From an uncultured Saccharospirillaceae bacterium (GTDB lineage Bacteria; Pseudomonadota; Gammaproteobacteria; Pseudomonadales; Oceanobacteraceae): 64,000 nucleotides of DNA. How positions within the stretch are numbered: the stretch's first letter is position 1; every line of letters begins with the position of its first letter. A program made the translations under genes and the position numbers. This document shows, piece after piece, positions 37,022 through 45,502 of the stretch. The stretch spans positions 310,001 to 374,000 of the forward strand of contig CANNFT010000003.1 of NCBI GenBank assembly GCA_947503895.1, in the 5' to 3' direction. Below the pieces are notes generated by a model that saw nothing but the letters and a program-made list of their open reading frames with translations, did no database searches and was not told the origin of the DNA.

Positions 37022-37918
37022 ATGTGTCATTCATTATCTTTGTTATTAGGTAGTCTGGTGAGTTTAGGATATGCCGTATCGGCATTATCTTTGACCTTTC
37101 AGGCACCCATAGAAGAAACTGAATGGCGCCTCACTCCTTCGATATTTGAATGCATTTTTGTACAGCCCATTCCCGATTATGGCGAAGGTGTTTTTTACCA
37201 TGAAGCAGGTGAAGACCTGATGTTTCACCTTCGAGCTAAGAAGAATCTGATGGGCAGTGGACAGGCGGCCCTGCATATCGAGCCTCCCAATTGGTCACCA
37301 AGCCAATTGGCCATTGATTTAGGTTATGTCGATGTTAAACAACAGGATCGGCCATTAAATGTAGATCCCATGCGGGCAAACAAAATGATGCAGGCGCTAC
37401 TGAAAGGACTGCAACCTACCTTTACTCGCAAGGCTCGGTACGATGAAACCGAACCTATACGAGTTTCACTGTCAGCCGCAAACTTTAAAAGCTTCTACAA
37501 AGACTATTTGGGCTGTGTGACGGGCCTATTGCCCGTGAACTTTCGGCAAGTGGCGAAGAGTAAAGTCAACTTTGGAGGTGGAGGAGATCGCATTTCTGCT
37601 TTGGAAAAGAAAAAAATGGATCTTATTATCCTTTATGTTAAAGCGGATCCAAAAGTAAAAGCCATTTACGTAGATGGTCACTCCGATTCATCCGGTAGAC
37701 GTTACCACAACCGTCGACTGTCAGAGCAACGAGCGCTGAATGTGACGGAATATATGGTGAAAAAGGGCCTGAACCCAGAAATGATCACGACTCGATATCA
37801 TGGTGAGCGTTACCCCGTGGCATCCAATAAAACTCGTGCAGGCCGATCAGCCAATCGGCGAGTGACAATACGGCTCGAAAAAGAAGATGAGCAACTGGAA
37901 GATGAATTTGCTCCCTGA
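37022..37918 (+). CDS. motY: Sodium-type flagellar stator-associated protein MotY
   Basis: About 298 residues from the start chosen for its signal peptide (MCHSLSLLLGSLVSLGYAVSALS); an ATG 36 codons upstream is in frame but precedes no recognisable domain. The N-terminal half (ETEWRLTPSIFECIFVQPIPDYGEG) resembles MotY_N. The C-terminal OmpA-type domain has VDGHSDSSGRRYHNRRLSEQRA, the peptidoglycan-binding motif. MotY forms the T-ring that anchors stators, so the host is probably motile with a polar flagellum. Confidence 0.85.
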   Translation: MCHSLSLLLGSLVSLGYAVSALSLTFQAPIEETEWRLTPSIFECIFVQPIPDYGEGVFYHEAGEDLMFHLRAKKNLMGSGQAALHIEPPNWSPSQLAIDLGYVDVKQQDRPLNVDPMRANKMMQALLKGLQPTFTRKARYDETEPIRVSLSAANFKSFYKDYLGCVTGLLPVNFRQVAKSKVNFGGGGDRISALEKKKMDLIILYVKADPKVKAIYVDGHSDSSGRRYHNRRLSEQRALNVTEYMVKKGLNPEMITTRYHGERYPVASNKTRAGRSANRRVTIRLEKEDEQLEDEFAP

Positions 37919-38114
37919 GTCGTGTCGATAGGACAAAGGACCAAGGTGATTGACTCGGCTCTTCTCATCTCGTGTATGAACGGGATCAGCCTACCTGACA
38001 CACCCTGTCATTCAAACTTGATAATCTGTTGACGAGCCTTTCAGCCAGAGATCCGTGCGAATGCTGTGGTTCTTTACACACCCACAACAGAATAATTTTG
38101 CTATTTTAGATTTG

Positions 38115-38130
38115 CTGTATAAAAATACAG
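38115..38130 (+). promoter_or_regulatory. LexA (SOS) box of dinB
   Basis: CTGTATAAAAATACAG is an exact CTGT-N8-ACAG LexA site with the preferred A/T core, 35 bp before the dinB start. DNA damage induction is expected. Confidence 0.9.
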
Positions 38131-38164
38131 TGCTTAATATTGGAATAAGTTTACGAGTGATAAG

Positions 38165-39265
38165 ATGGTAGGCATGGCAGAGCCGCTAGCGAATGAATCG
38201 CTCAGAAAAGTACTGCATGTGGATTGTGACTGTTTTTACGCCGCGGTAGAAATGCGCGATGCACCCCATTTAGCCACGGTTCCATTGGCCATAGGCGGTC
38301 GTTCAGACAGAAGAGGCGTGATATCGACGTGTAATTATCGAGCACGCCACTTCGGTGTTCGTTCGGCCATGGCATCTGCGCACGCTTTAAAGCTTTGCCC
38401 CGATCTAGTCCTTCTGCCGGGCAACATGGAAAAGTACAAGCTCGCCTCTCGCCAAGTGATGGAAATCCTTCAACAATACGCGTGGCAGTTTGAACAGGTG
38501 TCTGTGGATGAGGCGTATGTCGAACTGACCCCCACGACGAATGCAGTGGCGGTTGCCGAACAAATTCGTGCTCAGGTAAAGGCAGAGGTGGGCATTACCG
38601 TTTCGGTCGGTGTGGCACCCAACAAGTTTCTAGCGAAGGTCGCCAGTGACTGGAACAAACCAGACGGGGTGTATGTTATTCATGATGCCGATGTGGAACA
38701 TTTCGTTGCAAAACTTCCCGTTAAAAAGATTCCAGGTGTCGGCCCAAAGGCAGTGGAACGACTAGCACGTTATGGCATTCAAACGTGTTCGGATATCCAA
38801 AGCATGCCGCTGAAGATGTTAATTGATCGGTTTGGGCGGTTTGGAAGAGCCTTGTATTATCGCGCACGAGGTGAAGATGATCGTATGCTGGTGCAATCAC
38901 GAAAACGGAAATCCATCAGCGTAGAAAGCACGTTTCCCTCTGATATTTCAGGTCAGGCCGAGGTACAGTTAGCGGTGCAAGCTTTATGGCCGCGATTGTT
39001 CAAACGTATTCAGAGCGCACAGTTAAAACCAAAAGATTTAGCGCCGTTCGTTAAAGTAAAATTTCACGATTTTCAAGTCACCACGCTCGCAGATACACAT
39101 CGATTAGCGACCTACGATGATTACGCCGCATTGATTCAGCAGGCCACCCAACGACAACCCAAGTCAATCAGATTAATTGGACTCGGAGCTAGATTAAGAG
39201 ATGAAGATAGCCGCCAATTAGACCTATTTGAATTGGGAGACATTAATGGCACTTCAGATGAGTAA
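38165..39265 (+). CDS. dinB: DNA polymerase IV (Y-family)
   Basis: 366-residue error-prone translesion polymerase. Catalytic carboxylates lie in HVDCDCFYAAVE and SVDEAYVELT; SVGVAPNKFLAKVASDWNKPDG and VKKIPGVGPKAVERLARYGI (helix-hairpin-helix) are typical. Near the C-terminus RQLDLFEL resembles a beta-clamp-binding motif (QLDLF). Start at 38165 or three codons later. Confidence 0.96.
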   Translation: MVGMAEPLANESLRKVLHVDCDCFYAAVEMRDAPHLATVPLAIGGRSDRRGVISTCNYRARHFGVRSAMASAHALKLCPDLVLLPGNMEKYKLASRQVMEILQQYAWQFEQVSVDEAYVELTPTTNAVAVAEQIRAQVKAEVGITVSVGVAPNKFLAKVASDWNKPDGVYVIHDADVEHFVAKLPVKKIPGVGPKAVERLARYGIQTCSDIQSMPLKMLIDRFGRFGRALYYRARGEDDRMLVQSRKRKSISVESTFPSDISGQAEVQLAVQALWPRLFKRIQSAQLKPKDLAPFVKVKFHDFQVTTLADTHRLATYDDYAALIQQATQRQPKSIRLIGLGARLRDEDSRQLDLFELGDINGTSDE

Positions 39266-39346
39266 TGTCGAAAATGTTCAATACTTAATATACACACAAA
39301 AATATTCTAAAGGCTCATCAATAACGCAGTAATAGGCCTGAATCAC

Positions 39347-39808
39347 ATGAAATCAAGAATAAACCATTTCGAAGCAGCTCCAATTGCAATGGAGCACATG
39401 TTAGAACAAGAAAATTACCTTCAAGCCCAATTTCAATCAGATCATCCTGTGACACTCACTATTTGGGAGCTGGTCAAGCTTCGTGTTTCACAGATTAACC
39501 AATGTGCCTTTTGTTTGGATATGCACAGCAAAGATGCTGTCGCCATGGGCGAACAATCTGAACGACTATTTACGCTCGACGCGTGGAAAGACGCCCCATT
39601 TTATTCCGAGGCAGAACGAACAGCCCTCGCTTGGGCAGAAACCTTAACAGCAGGTCAGGCTGTGTCGGATGCTCAATTTAAAGCGACGCAGGAAGTATTT
39701 GGTGACAAAGGCCTCATCGATTTGACAATGGCGGTGAATGCTATTAATAGTTGGAATCGTTTTGCCAAATCGTTAAAACCAGAGGTGGGTCATTATAAAG
39801 CCAGTTGA
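39347..39808 (+). CDS. Carboxymuconolactone decarboxylase/AhpD-like protein
   Basis: 153 residues. The motif QCAFCLDMHSKDA supplies the CxxC and His of the AhpD peroxidase-type active site. Members reduce peroxides or act as thiol-disulphide proteins. The next gene, an AraC regulator, starts 10 bp later, so the pair is likely an operon. Confidence 0.87.
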   Translation: MKSRINHFEAAPIAMEHMLEQENYLQAQFQSDHPVTLTIWELVKLRVSQINQCAFCLDMHSKDAVAMGEQSERLFTLDAWKDAPFYSEAERTALAWAETLTAGQAVSDAQFKATQEVFGDKGLIDLTMAVNAINSWNRFAKSLKPEVGHYKAS

Positions 39809-39818
39809 ATCGCGTAGC

Positions 39819-40604
39819 GTGTCGATTGAGAATGATTTTTCATTTGAGATACGTATTCCTACCGATAACCAATTGAAGTTCATCCAAGGAATCTGGTCGG
39901 CTGAGAGTCAGGGTACGATCAGCCGATGGTTTCAGGGGGATGGTTGCAGTGGCATGTTGTTTATACTCAGTGGTTCCGTACAGTTAGAGGGGCGTGATTT
40001 CGATGAATCCATACTTATGCTGCCCCATAGTAATCACGCTAATGCGATCAAGTTCGCCCCACAAACAATTGTCGCGGGCATTCGGTTTCAGCCGAGTGTC
40101 AGTTTCTCCCTTTTTGGTGAGCACATCGGCGCTCCAACGGTTTATCGAGATAACAGAAGTTTACCCAGTTTATCGACATTAATGGGTAATCTTAAGCGGA
40201 TCCAAAACGAACACATAAACCGCATCAACCTTATAGAAGCCTGGGCATCAAGTGCGACTCAAGGGCAAGACAGTACGCCACTATTTCATGTGCTTCAGAG
40301 TATTTCCTTTCATGCACCACTAGATCAAACGCTAACCCATTCAAACATAAGTCAGCGACAGCTGGAGCGGCAGTGTCGTCAGCGAGTAGGGATGACATTG
40401 AAAGAATACCAGCGGGTGCTGCGAGTAAATGAAGGTGTGCGACTTCTAAAATCTAATATCGATATGGATTTAGCTGAAGCTGCATTTGAATTAGGGTTTT
40501 CAGATCAAGCGCATATGACAAGAGAATTTAAGCGTATCGCCAAAATAACACCCGGTAAGTTGCAGCGAGTTGTATTGAGTAGGGAAAGTCGCAAGGTAAG
40601 TTGA
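39819..40604 (+). CDS. AraC-family transcriptional regulator
   Basis: 261 residues, GTG start. An N-terminal sensor domain (about 1-150) precedes two AraC helix-turn-helix motifs (SNISQRQLERQCRQRVGMTLKEYQRVLRVNEG split by a helix, and DLAEAAFELGFSDQAHMTREF). It probably regulates its own operon with the AhpD-like gene. Confidence 0.87.
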   Translation: MSIENDFSFEIRIPTDNQLKFIQGIWSAESQGTISRWFQGDGCSGMLFILSGSVQLEGRDFDESILMLPHSNHANAIKFAPQTIVAGIRFQPSVSFSLFGEHIGAPTVYRDNRSLPSLSTLMGNLKRIQNEHINRINLIEAWASSATQGQDSTPLFHVLQSISFHAPLDQTLTHSNISQRQLERQCRQRVGMTLKEYQRVLRVNEGVRLLKSNIDMDLAEAAFELGFSDQAHMTREFKRIAKITPGKLQRVVLSRESRKVS

Positions 40605-40771
40605 GGTGCTAATACTGCATCTAAGCACAATGAAATAAGCGTGTATAAACGCCTAAATCCTAGTCCTTAATGATTGATTACACTTTGACCTTTAGATGTT
40701 GTGTAGTCGTGTTGTTTTGAAAACTAAATCGGCAGGGAATCGCTGTATTAATATGAGCGCGAGGCCTATAT

Positions 40772-41236
40772 ATGAGTGAGATTGAATATTCATACCTTGA
40801 TCAAGTTAACCTAGAGGAATTGAGGGTGCTCCTGAATGAAAATTCTTTAAGAGCGCATTTAATTGACCACCCATATTTTGATTCAACGAGCCTCCAATCA
40901 TGGATAGTAGAAAAAATTAGAGTGGATTCACTAAAAGGCTGTCGTGTCAGAGCAATTCACATTGATGGGGTGTTAGCGGGTTGGTGTGGGATTCAGCCAG
41001 ACGATGACGGTTTTGAATTGGCCATTGTGATTTCACAAAATTTCTGGGGTTTCGGCATACTTATTTTCAAAGCTCTCATTAATTGGGCTGAGGCGTTAGG
41101 GCATACTGAAATATTATTTCATTTACTCGAAACGAGACCAGAATATAAGGCATTAAAGAAAATAGCGACTAAAGTGCGTAAAACTGAGAAATTCGGTCGT
41201 TTTTTTACAACATACCATATACCAGTAGGTGAATAG
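40772..41236 (+). CDS. Divergent GNAT-family acetyltransferase
   Basis: 154 residues. The pattern of a central GWCGIQPDDDGFELAIVIS strand and NFWGFGILIFKALINWAE helix fits the GNAT core, although the usual RxxGxG is replaced by WGFGI. Substrate unknown. Confidence 0.65.
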   Translation: MSEIEYSYLDQVNLEELRVLLNENSLRAHLIDHPYFDSTSLQSWIVEKIRVDSLKGCRVRAIHIDGVLAGWCGIQPDDDGFELAIVISQNFWGFGILIFKALINWAEALGHTEILFHLLETRPEYKALKKIATKVRKTEKFGRFFTTYHIPVGE

Positions 41237-41551
41237 GGCGAACAATATGCTAAGCGGCTAGCCCAAGGGATATTCCTTGGGCATATGCATGAATGTACAC
41301 GATGGCGCTCTTGAATAATCGGGTTTGGAGCTCCTACAGTGATGCAAATGCTTAGAGAAAAGAGCCTTGTCGGCGTGGGTCGGCATAGATTTCAGTTTAT
41401 GAGTATCAGCGTTACTAAATCTCTACTTTTGCGTAAATATGCAAAATTCTTGCACATCTTTTTTGATTGATGGCCTCTCTGTGTAAATAAACTATTTTCA
41501 ATACGTTGAACAAATATTTTCGATATTATTCGTAACTAGGGTGGCAGCGTT
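41237..41551. other. Gap with a hairpin before the CAP gene
   Basis: An 8-bp hairpin, GCCCAAGG-GATATT-CCTTGGGC, lies at 41261-41282, 25 bp after the acetyltransferase stop, without a T-run. The rest is AT-rich and probably carries the CAP gene promoter, not resolved here. Confidence 0.4.
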
Positions 41552-43030
41552 ATGAAAACATGGTTTATGAGGTGTCAAGTTTGCAACATTGGTTTTTATC
41601 TTATTGTCTTGCTGATGTCTTTAAACTCGTTAGCCAACGATAATGTTTTGGAATTAAGCATAGAGCAGAAGCGCTTATTGCTAGATGCCCATAATGGCTT
41701 TAGAAAAAAGTGCGCTAATGGCGAATCTGGTTTTGGTAATGGCCCAGCGACAGCAGGGAAAATGCAGTATGTGTTTTGGGACCCCGCACTTGAGGCCGTT
41801 GCTAAAAAACGTGCTTCTTATTGCTATTATTCTCACATGGGAGGTGATGAAGGTTTACGAGATGATTTCAAGGAATTTAAGCACCTAACATCATTCGTCG
41901 TACCGCATAATTCTTCCTATCAACCGGGTGAAAACATTGCGAGCTATTATCAAAATCCTCCTGCCTCGAATTACCCAGACCAAATTTGGTTTAACGGAGT
42001 TCAAGCTTGGTATAACGAAGGGGATTTGTGGGATTGGGATAACCACTTTTGTTGGGATACTACATGTGGTCACTGGGCTCAGGTTTGTCATGATAATACC
42101 CGGTACATAGGTTGTGCGATATCTGAGTGTGAAAATGGTATAGCAGGCTTGGATGGTGGTTATGCTGATGGCGGCGGGATGCAGCTGGTGTGTAATTATT
42201 TCCCTAGAAGCTCACTGACAAAATTGCCTTTTATGCATGGCGCTGGAGTAGATGGTTGTACGTTTTGTGCAAGTGCGGATTCATTTGTCTGTCAAGATAA
42301 TTTATGTGCTGGCGGAAAAAGTAAACACTATCTTTCATCGGGACAGATCAATCGCAGTATTGATCAGTGTACAGACGGTCTTGAGCGTGCGATGTTTCCT
42401 TGCACTTTTTTGGAGTGGTATTACATGGCTCCTTTACAGATTCGGAACCTCTCTGCAAGTATGTCTACGACAGAAGTAGTGGTGAGTTGGCAATTTGCAA
42501 ATGCATATAATCACCCTTTAACCTATTCAGTTTATAGAGACAGTCTATTAATCGGTACAGTGCAAGATGAAGCATACTCAGATTCGGGCAATATTCAGGA
42601 CAGTTTTACGTTTGTCGACAGCAATACTGACTTTGATAAAACCTATATTTACAAAGTGGTCGCGACAGACAGCAATGGCCAATCAAATTCAGGACTAAGT
42701 GTTCAGGTTTCCAAGGAGGGCGTGGTTGATCATAAAGAAAATGATGATATTGCCCCAACGCCAGTTGCAAATATCAGCTTGAATATCATAAATTACGACC
42801 AAGAAAAACAACTGAGTTATGTGAAAATCAGTTGGGTGGAATCATTCGATGCGAGTGAGCTTCCCATTACGTATTCGATTTATCGTGATGATCAGCTCAT
42901 AGCAGAGACCTATCATGTTTGGTTTAATGACTTTATGGATGCTGGGCAAAATCAAAAATATGAAATTATTTCTAGGGACAACTTCGGCAATCAATCTGAT
43001 GGGGTTTTATTTCAATACGTACCAAATTGA
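41552..43030 (+). CDS. Secreted CAP/SCP (PR-1-like) protein with Fn3-like tail
   Basis: 492 residues. A signal peptide (about 1-29) precedes a CAP domain (about 38-225) with HNGFRKKCANG, PGENIASYYQNP and GHWAQVCHDNTRYIGCAISEC. This Cys-rich form resembles animal venom-allergen/CRISP proteins more than the compact bacterial CAP domain. A Cys-rich stretch (GCTFCASADSFVCQDNLC) follows. Two beta-sandwich repeats then occur, about 295-385 and 405-490, each with a xYSxYRDxxLI segment typical of fibronectin type III. Function unknown; probably extracellular. Confidence 0.8.
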   Translation: MKTWFMRCQVCNIGFYLIVLLMSLNSLANDNVLELSIEQKRLLLDAHNGFRKKCANGESGFGNGPATAGKMQYVFWDPALEAVAKKRASYCYYSHMGGDEGLRDDFKEFKHLTSFVVPHNSSYQPGENIASYYQNPPASNYPDQIWFNGVQAWYNEGDLWDWDNHFCWDTTCGHWAQVCHDNTRYIGCAISECENGIAGLDGGYADGGGMQLVCNYFPRSSLTKLPFMHGAGVDGCTFCASADSFVCQDNLCAGGKSKHYLSSGQINRSIDQCTDGLERAMFPCTFLEWYYMAPLQIRNLSASMSTTEVVVSWQFANAYNHPLTYSVYRDSLLIGTVQDEAYSDSGNIQDSFTFVDSNTDFDKTYIYKVVATDSNGQSNSGLSVQVSKEGVVDHKENDDIAPTPVANISLNIINYDQEKQLSYVKISWVESFDASELPITYSIYRDDQLIAETYHVWFNDFMDAGQNQKYEIISRDNFGNQSDGVLFQYVPN

Positions 43031-43062
43031 TCGTTATCTAAGGAATTCTGTGTTTGGGTCGG

Positions 43063-43458
43063 TATAAGTAGCGGGTGTATCAAGTTGTTCCAGTCTACTC
43101 TTTATTCGGTCACTGTCTTATTGATCGTTGGTCCAAGCTTAGGTGCTATTATTTTTGCAGGGCTCTAGGGAGAGTCTCCAACGGCTGTTCTAGCTTTAGC
43201 TTATATTATGGGCTTCCCTCCTGCCTTGCTAGCATGCACTGTAAACTGGATGTTATTTTTATCAGTCAGGAGAATGTATGCAGTTTCAAACTATTTAACA
43301 GAATGTTGAGTGGTTTGATAGCGTTAATGGTTGGTATTATTGTCAAAGGTGTTCCAAGCGATTCGAGTACCGGAGTAGCGTTATTGCTAATGTTTTTCGT
43401 TCCTTTTGCTATATGCAGTAGTTACCAGAGCAGTGGTATTAAAGGTGTGTCGCTATAA
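43063..43458 (+). pseudogene. Decayed small membrane-protein gene
   Basis: One frame reads hydrophobic sequence (IKLFQSTLYSVTVLLIVG, GAIIFAGL), hits TAG at 43166-43168, and continues in frame as GESPTAVLALAYIMGFPPALLA. Near 43298 the coding signal passes to another frame, NRMLSGLIALMVGIIVKGV, ending at 43458. No start codon is seen. One nonsense codon and one frameshift indicate a pseudogene of a four-helix-type membrane protein. Confidence 0.65.
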
Positions 43459-43552
43459 TTGCATGGCTGCTGTAGAGTTGGACGATAAATAAAGATGGAT
43501 TACAATTCAAAAATGATGATGTTGGCATGAACCTACTCTCAAAATATGTCTA

Positions 43553-43837
43553 ATGACCTCGGCAATGTTTTTATTAATGATTTCTTTTGGGGTGTTATTT
43601 CCTTTTCTTCAAAGTATTGGTTGGTTATATGATTTGGGTGGTCATGGTTTAGGTAATGTAGGCTATCTGATTTTTGGAGTCTTTTCGGGCGCAATTTTAG
43701 GTGTGATACTTTCAGCATACGTTGTTTTTAAAAAAGAAAATCACATAAGGGTTTTTTATAAGTTATTGATTGTTTTTACTGCCATTGCTACTTCTATAGT
43801 TTTTGTTGGTGTCAATTATTTTGGTGTGGGGTGGTAA
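43553..43837 (+). CDS. Small hydrophobic protein, three membrane helices
   Basis: 94 residues with helices near 4-22, 35-60 and 68-90 and KKENHIR between the last two. No good ribosome-binding sequence is seen. It follows the decayed membrane-protein gene and may be part of the same acquired segment. Family not recognised. Confidence 0.5.
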   Translation: MTSAMFLLMISFGVLFPFLQSIGWLYDLGGHGLGNVGYLIFGVFSGAILGVILSAYVVFKKENHIRVFYKLLIVFTAIATSIVFVGVNYFGVGW

Positions 43838-44026
43838 TGCCGCCTAATAAATAACAGCGGCAGTCTGGCAGAATCTCAGCTGCTGCACAGCTTCAGCACT
43901 TTGAATTTGAATGAGTGCTTATATCAAATATTGATTAGTCAATTATCATCTCTTTTGGCGTGATTTTAAAGAAATGAATCAGGGCGCTGAACACTGCCTT
44001 TTATGAAGGGATTTCTAGACTCAAGC

Positions 44027-44090
44027 ATAGAGAGTTTCCTTCGTGTTTGATATTGATTTGATGTCAGCATCAAAACGGGAAACTCTCTAT
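44027..44090. repeat. Nested inverted repeat, 64 bp
   Basis: Outer arms ATAGAGAGTTTCC (44027-44039) and GGAAACTCTCTAT (44078-44090) are perfectly complementary. They enclose a second hairpin, TTTGATG-TCAG-CATCAAA. It lies 67 bp beyond the stop of the leftward lipoprotein gene. It could be a transcript end structure or a small mobile-element remnant. Confidence 0.55.
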
Positions 44091-44156
44091 AATTCAAGTA
44101 GAAGTGTCAGACTAGGTCTGAACTACTAAAGCTAAATAACATTACTCGTTTTGAAA

Positions 44157-44357
44157 TTACTCCTTAATTTCAGCAACACCATCTCTTAGTTGTTCCTCAA
44201 CCTCTTCAGCTGGATTTTGAAACGGCTCTTTTAGTTTGTCACCTATTTCATCTGCTTTGTCTTCAGCTTTATTGGCGGCATTTTCAATATTCTGGTTATC
44301 ACATGCTACTAGTAAAACCATCATCGAACCAAATAGGGTAGTCATTAAAAATTTCAT
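44157..44357 (-). CDS. Small stress-type lipoprotein
   Basis: 66 residues. Signal MKFLMTTLFGSMMVLLVAC ends in a lipobox; the mature part is highly charged and helical (NAANKAEDKADEIGDKLKE...EEVEEQLRDGVAEIKE). The start at 44357 follows GGAG by seven bases; an ATG four codons upstream is less likely. It is the third gene after the sigma-54 promoter at 45248. Confidence 0.8.
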   Translation of the reverse strand: MKFLMTTLFGSMMVLLVACDNQNIENAANKAEDKADEIGDKLKEPFQNPAEEVEEQLRDGVAEIKE

Positions 44358-44409
44358 TTTTGTCTCCATAAGTGTTGAATAAAATGTAGTGGTTTAATTG
44401 GATGTAAAA

Positions 44410-44589
44410 TTATAATGATTTAGTCTTCTTTCCCCGCATCATTCCTACTACAAAGGATGCAGCAAATAACACTAAGAATATAAAGAAGAGTATCTTAGCG
44501 ATGCCTGCAGCGGATGACGCGATGCCTCCAAAGCCTAGTAGTGCTGCTAAAATAGCAATTATAAAAAAACCTAAAGACCAACGTAACAT
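44410..44589 (-). CDS. DUF1328 (YtjA-like) small membrane protein
   Basis: 59 residues: [20 protein letters not shown], then [20 protein letters not shown] and a basic C-terminus KKTK. This is the two-helix DUF1328 pattern. A ribosome-binding GAGG lies eight bases before the ATG. It sits 76 bp after the barrel protein gene and 52 bp before the lipoprotein gene on the same strand. Confidence 0.88.
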   Translation of the reverse strand: MLRWSLGFFIIAILAALLGFGGIASSAAGIAKILFFIFLVLFAASFVVGMMRGKKTKSL

Positions 44590-44665
44590 TTTGATGTCCT
44601 CTTTTCGTTCTAAAGATGATTAACAATTATTTTGTATTGAATAAACTCAACACGTCACGCGGTTC

Positions 44666-45211
44666 TTAAAAATTAAACTCTGCAGATAGAGATGCGATGT
44701 CTAATTCGGGATCGATTTCTTCGTCAATTTGGTATCGATCATAATCTAAGCGAATATCAATTGATTTTCCGAGCCCAAGTTCAACGCCAACGCCATAGAA
44801 TAAATCATCTCCTTCAACTTTCTTTTCGATTGGTAGGTTGCTAACAGAATAGTTTGCTTCCCATGCGAACCATCCGCCGCGTGCTTTAAGAGCGAAATAT
44901 TGGCCAACTGGTAGTCCTACGGTGAGAGCGGCCGAAACTCCTTCAATTTCAGACTTTATGGCACCATCTTCTCCATCATTGAAAGATAAATACGTTAACT
45001 CGGCTCCGATAGCGTCGTTTGCTTGCACGCCTAAGAATATTTTACCAACATTATTTTCTTCACTTAGTTCTTGATCTTGTTCGCTATCTTCAAATTTGAA
45101 CTTATATTGACCGTAACCGACGCCTAGGTAACCAGCAGGTTCTGCTATTGCAGTACCTGACGTTAACGACAGCATACTAACTGAAACAAAGGTGGTAATA
45201 CGCTTAAACAT
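44666..45211 (-). CDS. Small outer-membrane beta-barrel protein (OmpA/OmpW-like fold)
   Basis: 181 residues with a signal peptide (about 1-23, cleaved after GTAIA), then eight or so alternating strands (YLGVGYGQYKFKFED, KIFLGVQANDAIGAELTYLSF, YFALKARGGWFAWEANY, DDLFYGVGVELGLGKSIDIRLDYDRY) and terminal LSAEFNF. Ribosome-binding AGGAG lies six bases before the ATG. A sigma-54 promoter directly precedes it, and the sigma-54 activator gene is divergent. Confidence 0.85.
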   Translation of the reverse strand: MFKRITTFVSVSMLSLTSGTAIAEPAGYLGVGYGQYKFKFEDSEQDQELSEENNVGKIFLGVQANDAIGAELTYLSFNDGEDGAIKSEIEGVSAALTVGLPVGQYFALKARGGWFAWEANYSVSNLPIEKKVEGDDLFYGVGVELGLGKSIDIRLDYDRYQIDEEIDPELDIASLSAEFNF

Positions 45212-45247
45212 GTTTTCTCCTATAGTGGCTTAGCGTAATGATTAAGG

Positions 45248-45263
45248 AGCAACTTGTGTGCCA
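45248..45263 (-). promoter_or_regulatory. Sigma-54 promoter of the barrel/DUF1328/lipoprotein unit
   Basis: On the minus strand TGGCACACAAGTTGCT matches TGGCACG-N4-TTGCW at all but one defined position, with GG-N10-GC spacing. It lies 37 bp before the barrel-protein start codon. Confidence 0.85.
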
Positions 45264-45312
45264 ACAAAAATTAACGTGTTTTCTGGTTAAATCACACGTT
45301 TATTTTGTAGTT

Positions 45313-45330
45313 TTGGTGGATAATCACCAA
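45313..45330. promoter_or_regulatory. Proposed enhancer site for the divergent activator
   Basis: TTGGTG-GATAAT-CACCAA is a perfect dyad 50 bp upstream of the -24 element of the barrel-protein promoter. A degenerate copy, TGGTG-N6-CCCCG, starts 30 bp further on at 45344. The TGGTG-N6-CACCA core recurs before the other sigma-54 promoter at 47020. Confidence 0.65.
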
Positions 45331-45502
45331 TGTTTTCAACACATGGTGGAAATGCCCCGCTAAAAAGGGCAAATTGAAATGGTGCAAAAAAGCATAAAGC
45401 GAAAGACAGCGCTTATTAGGCGCGATAAGATCCCTCCGATTGTGCTACCGCTTTACTTAGCTCCAGTATGAGAATGTAAAGCCTTAAAAATAAAGGAACG
45501 AA

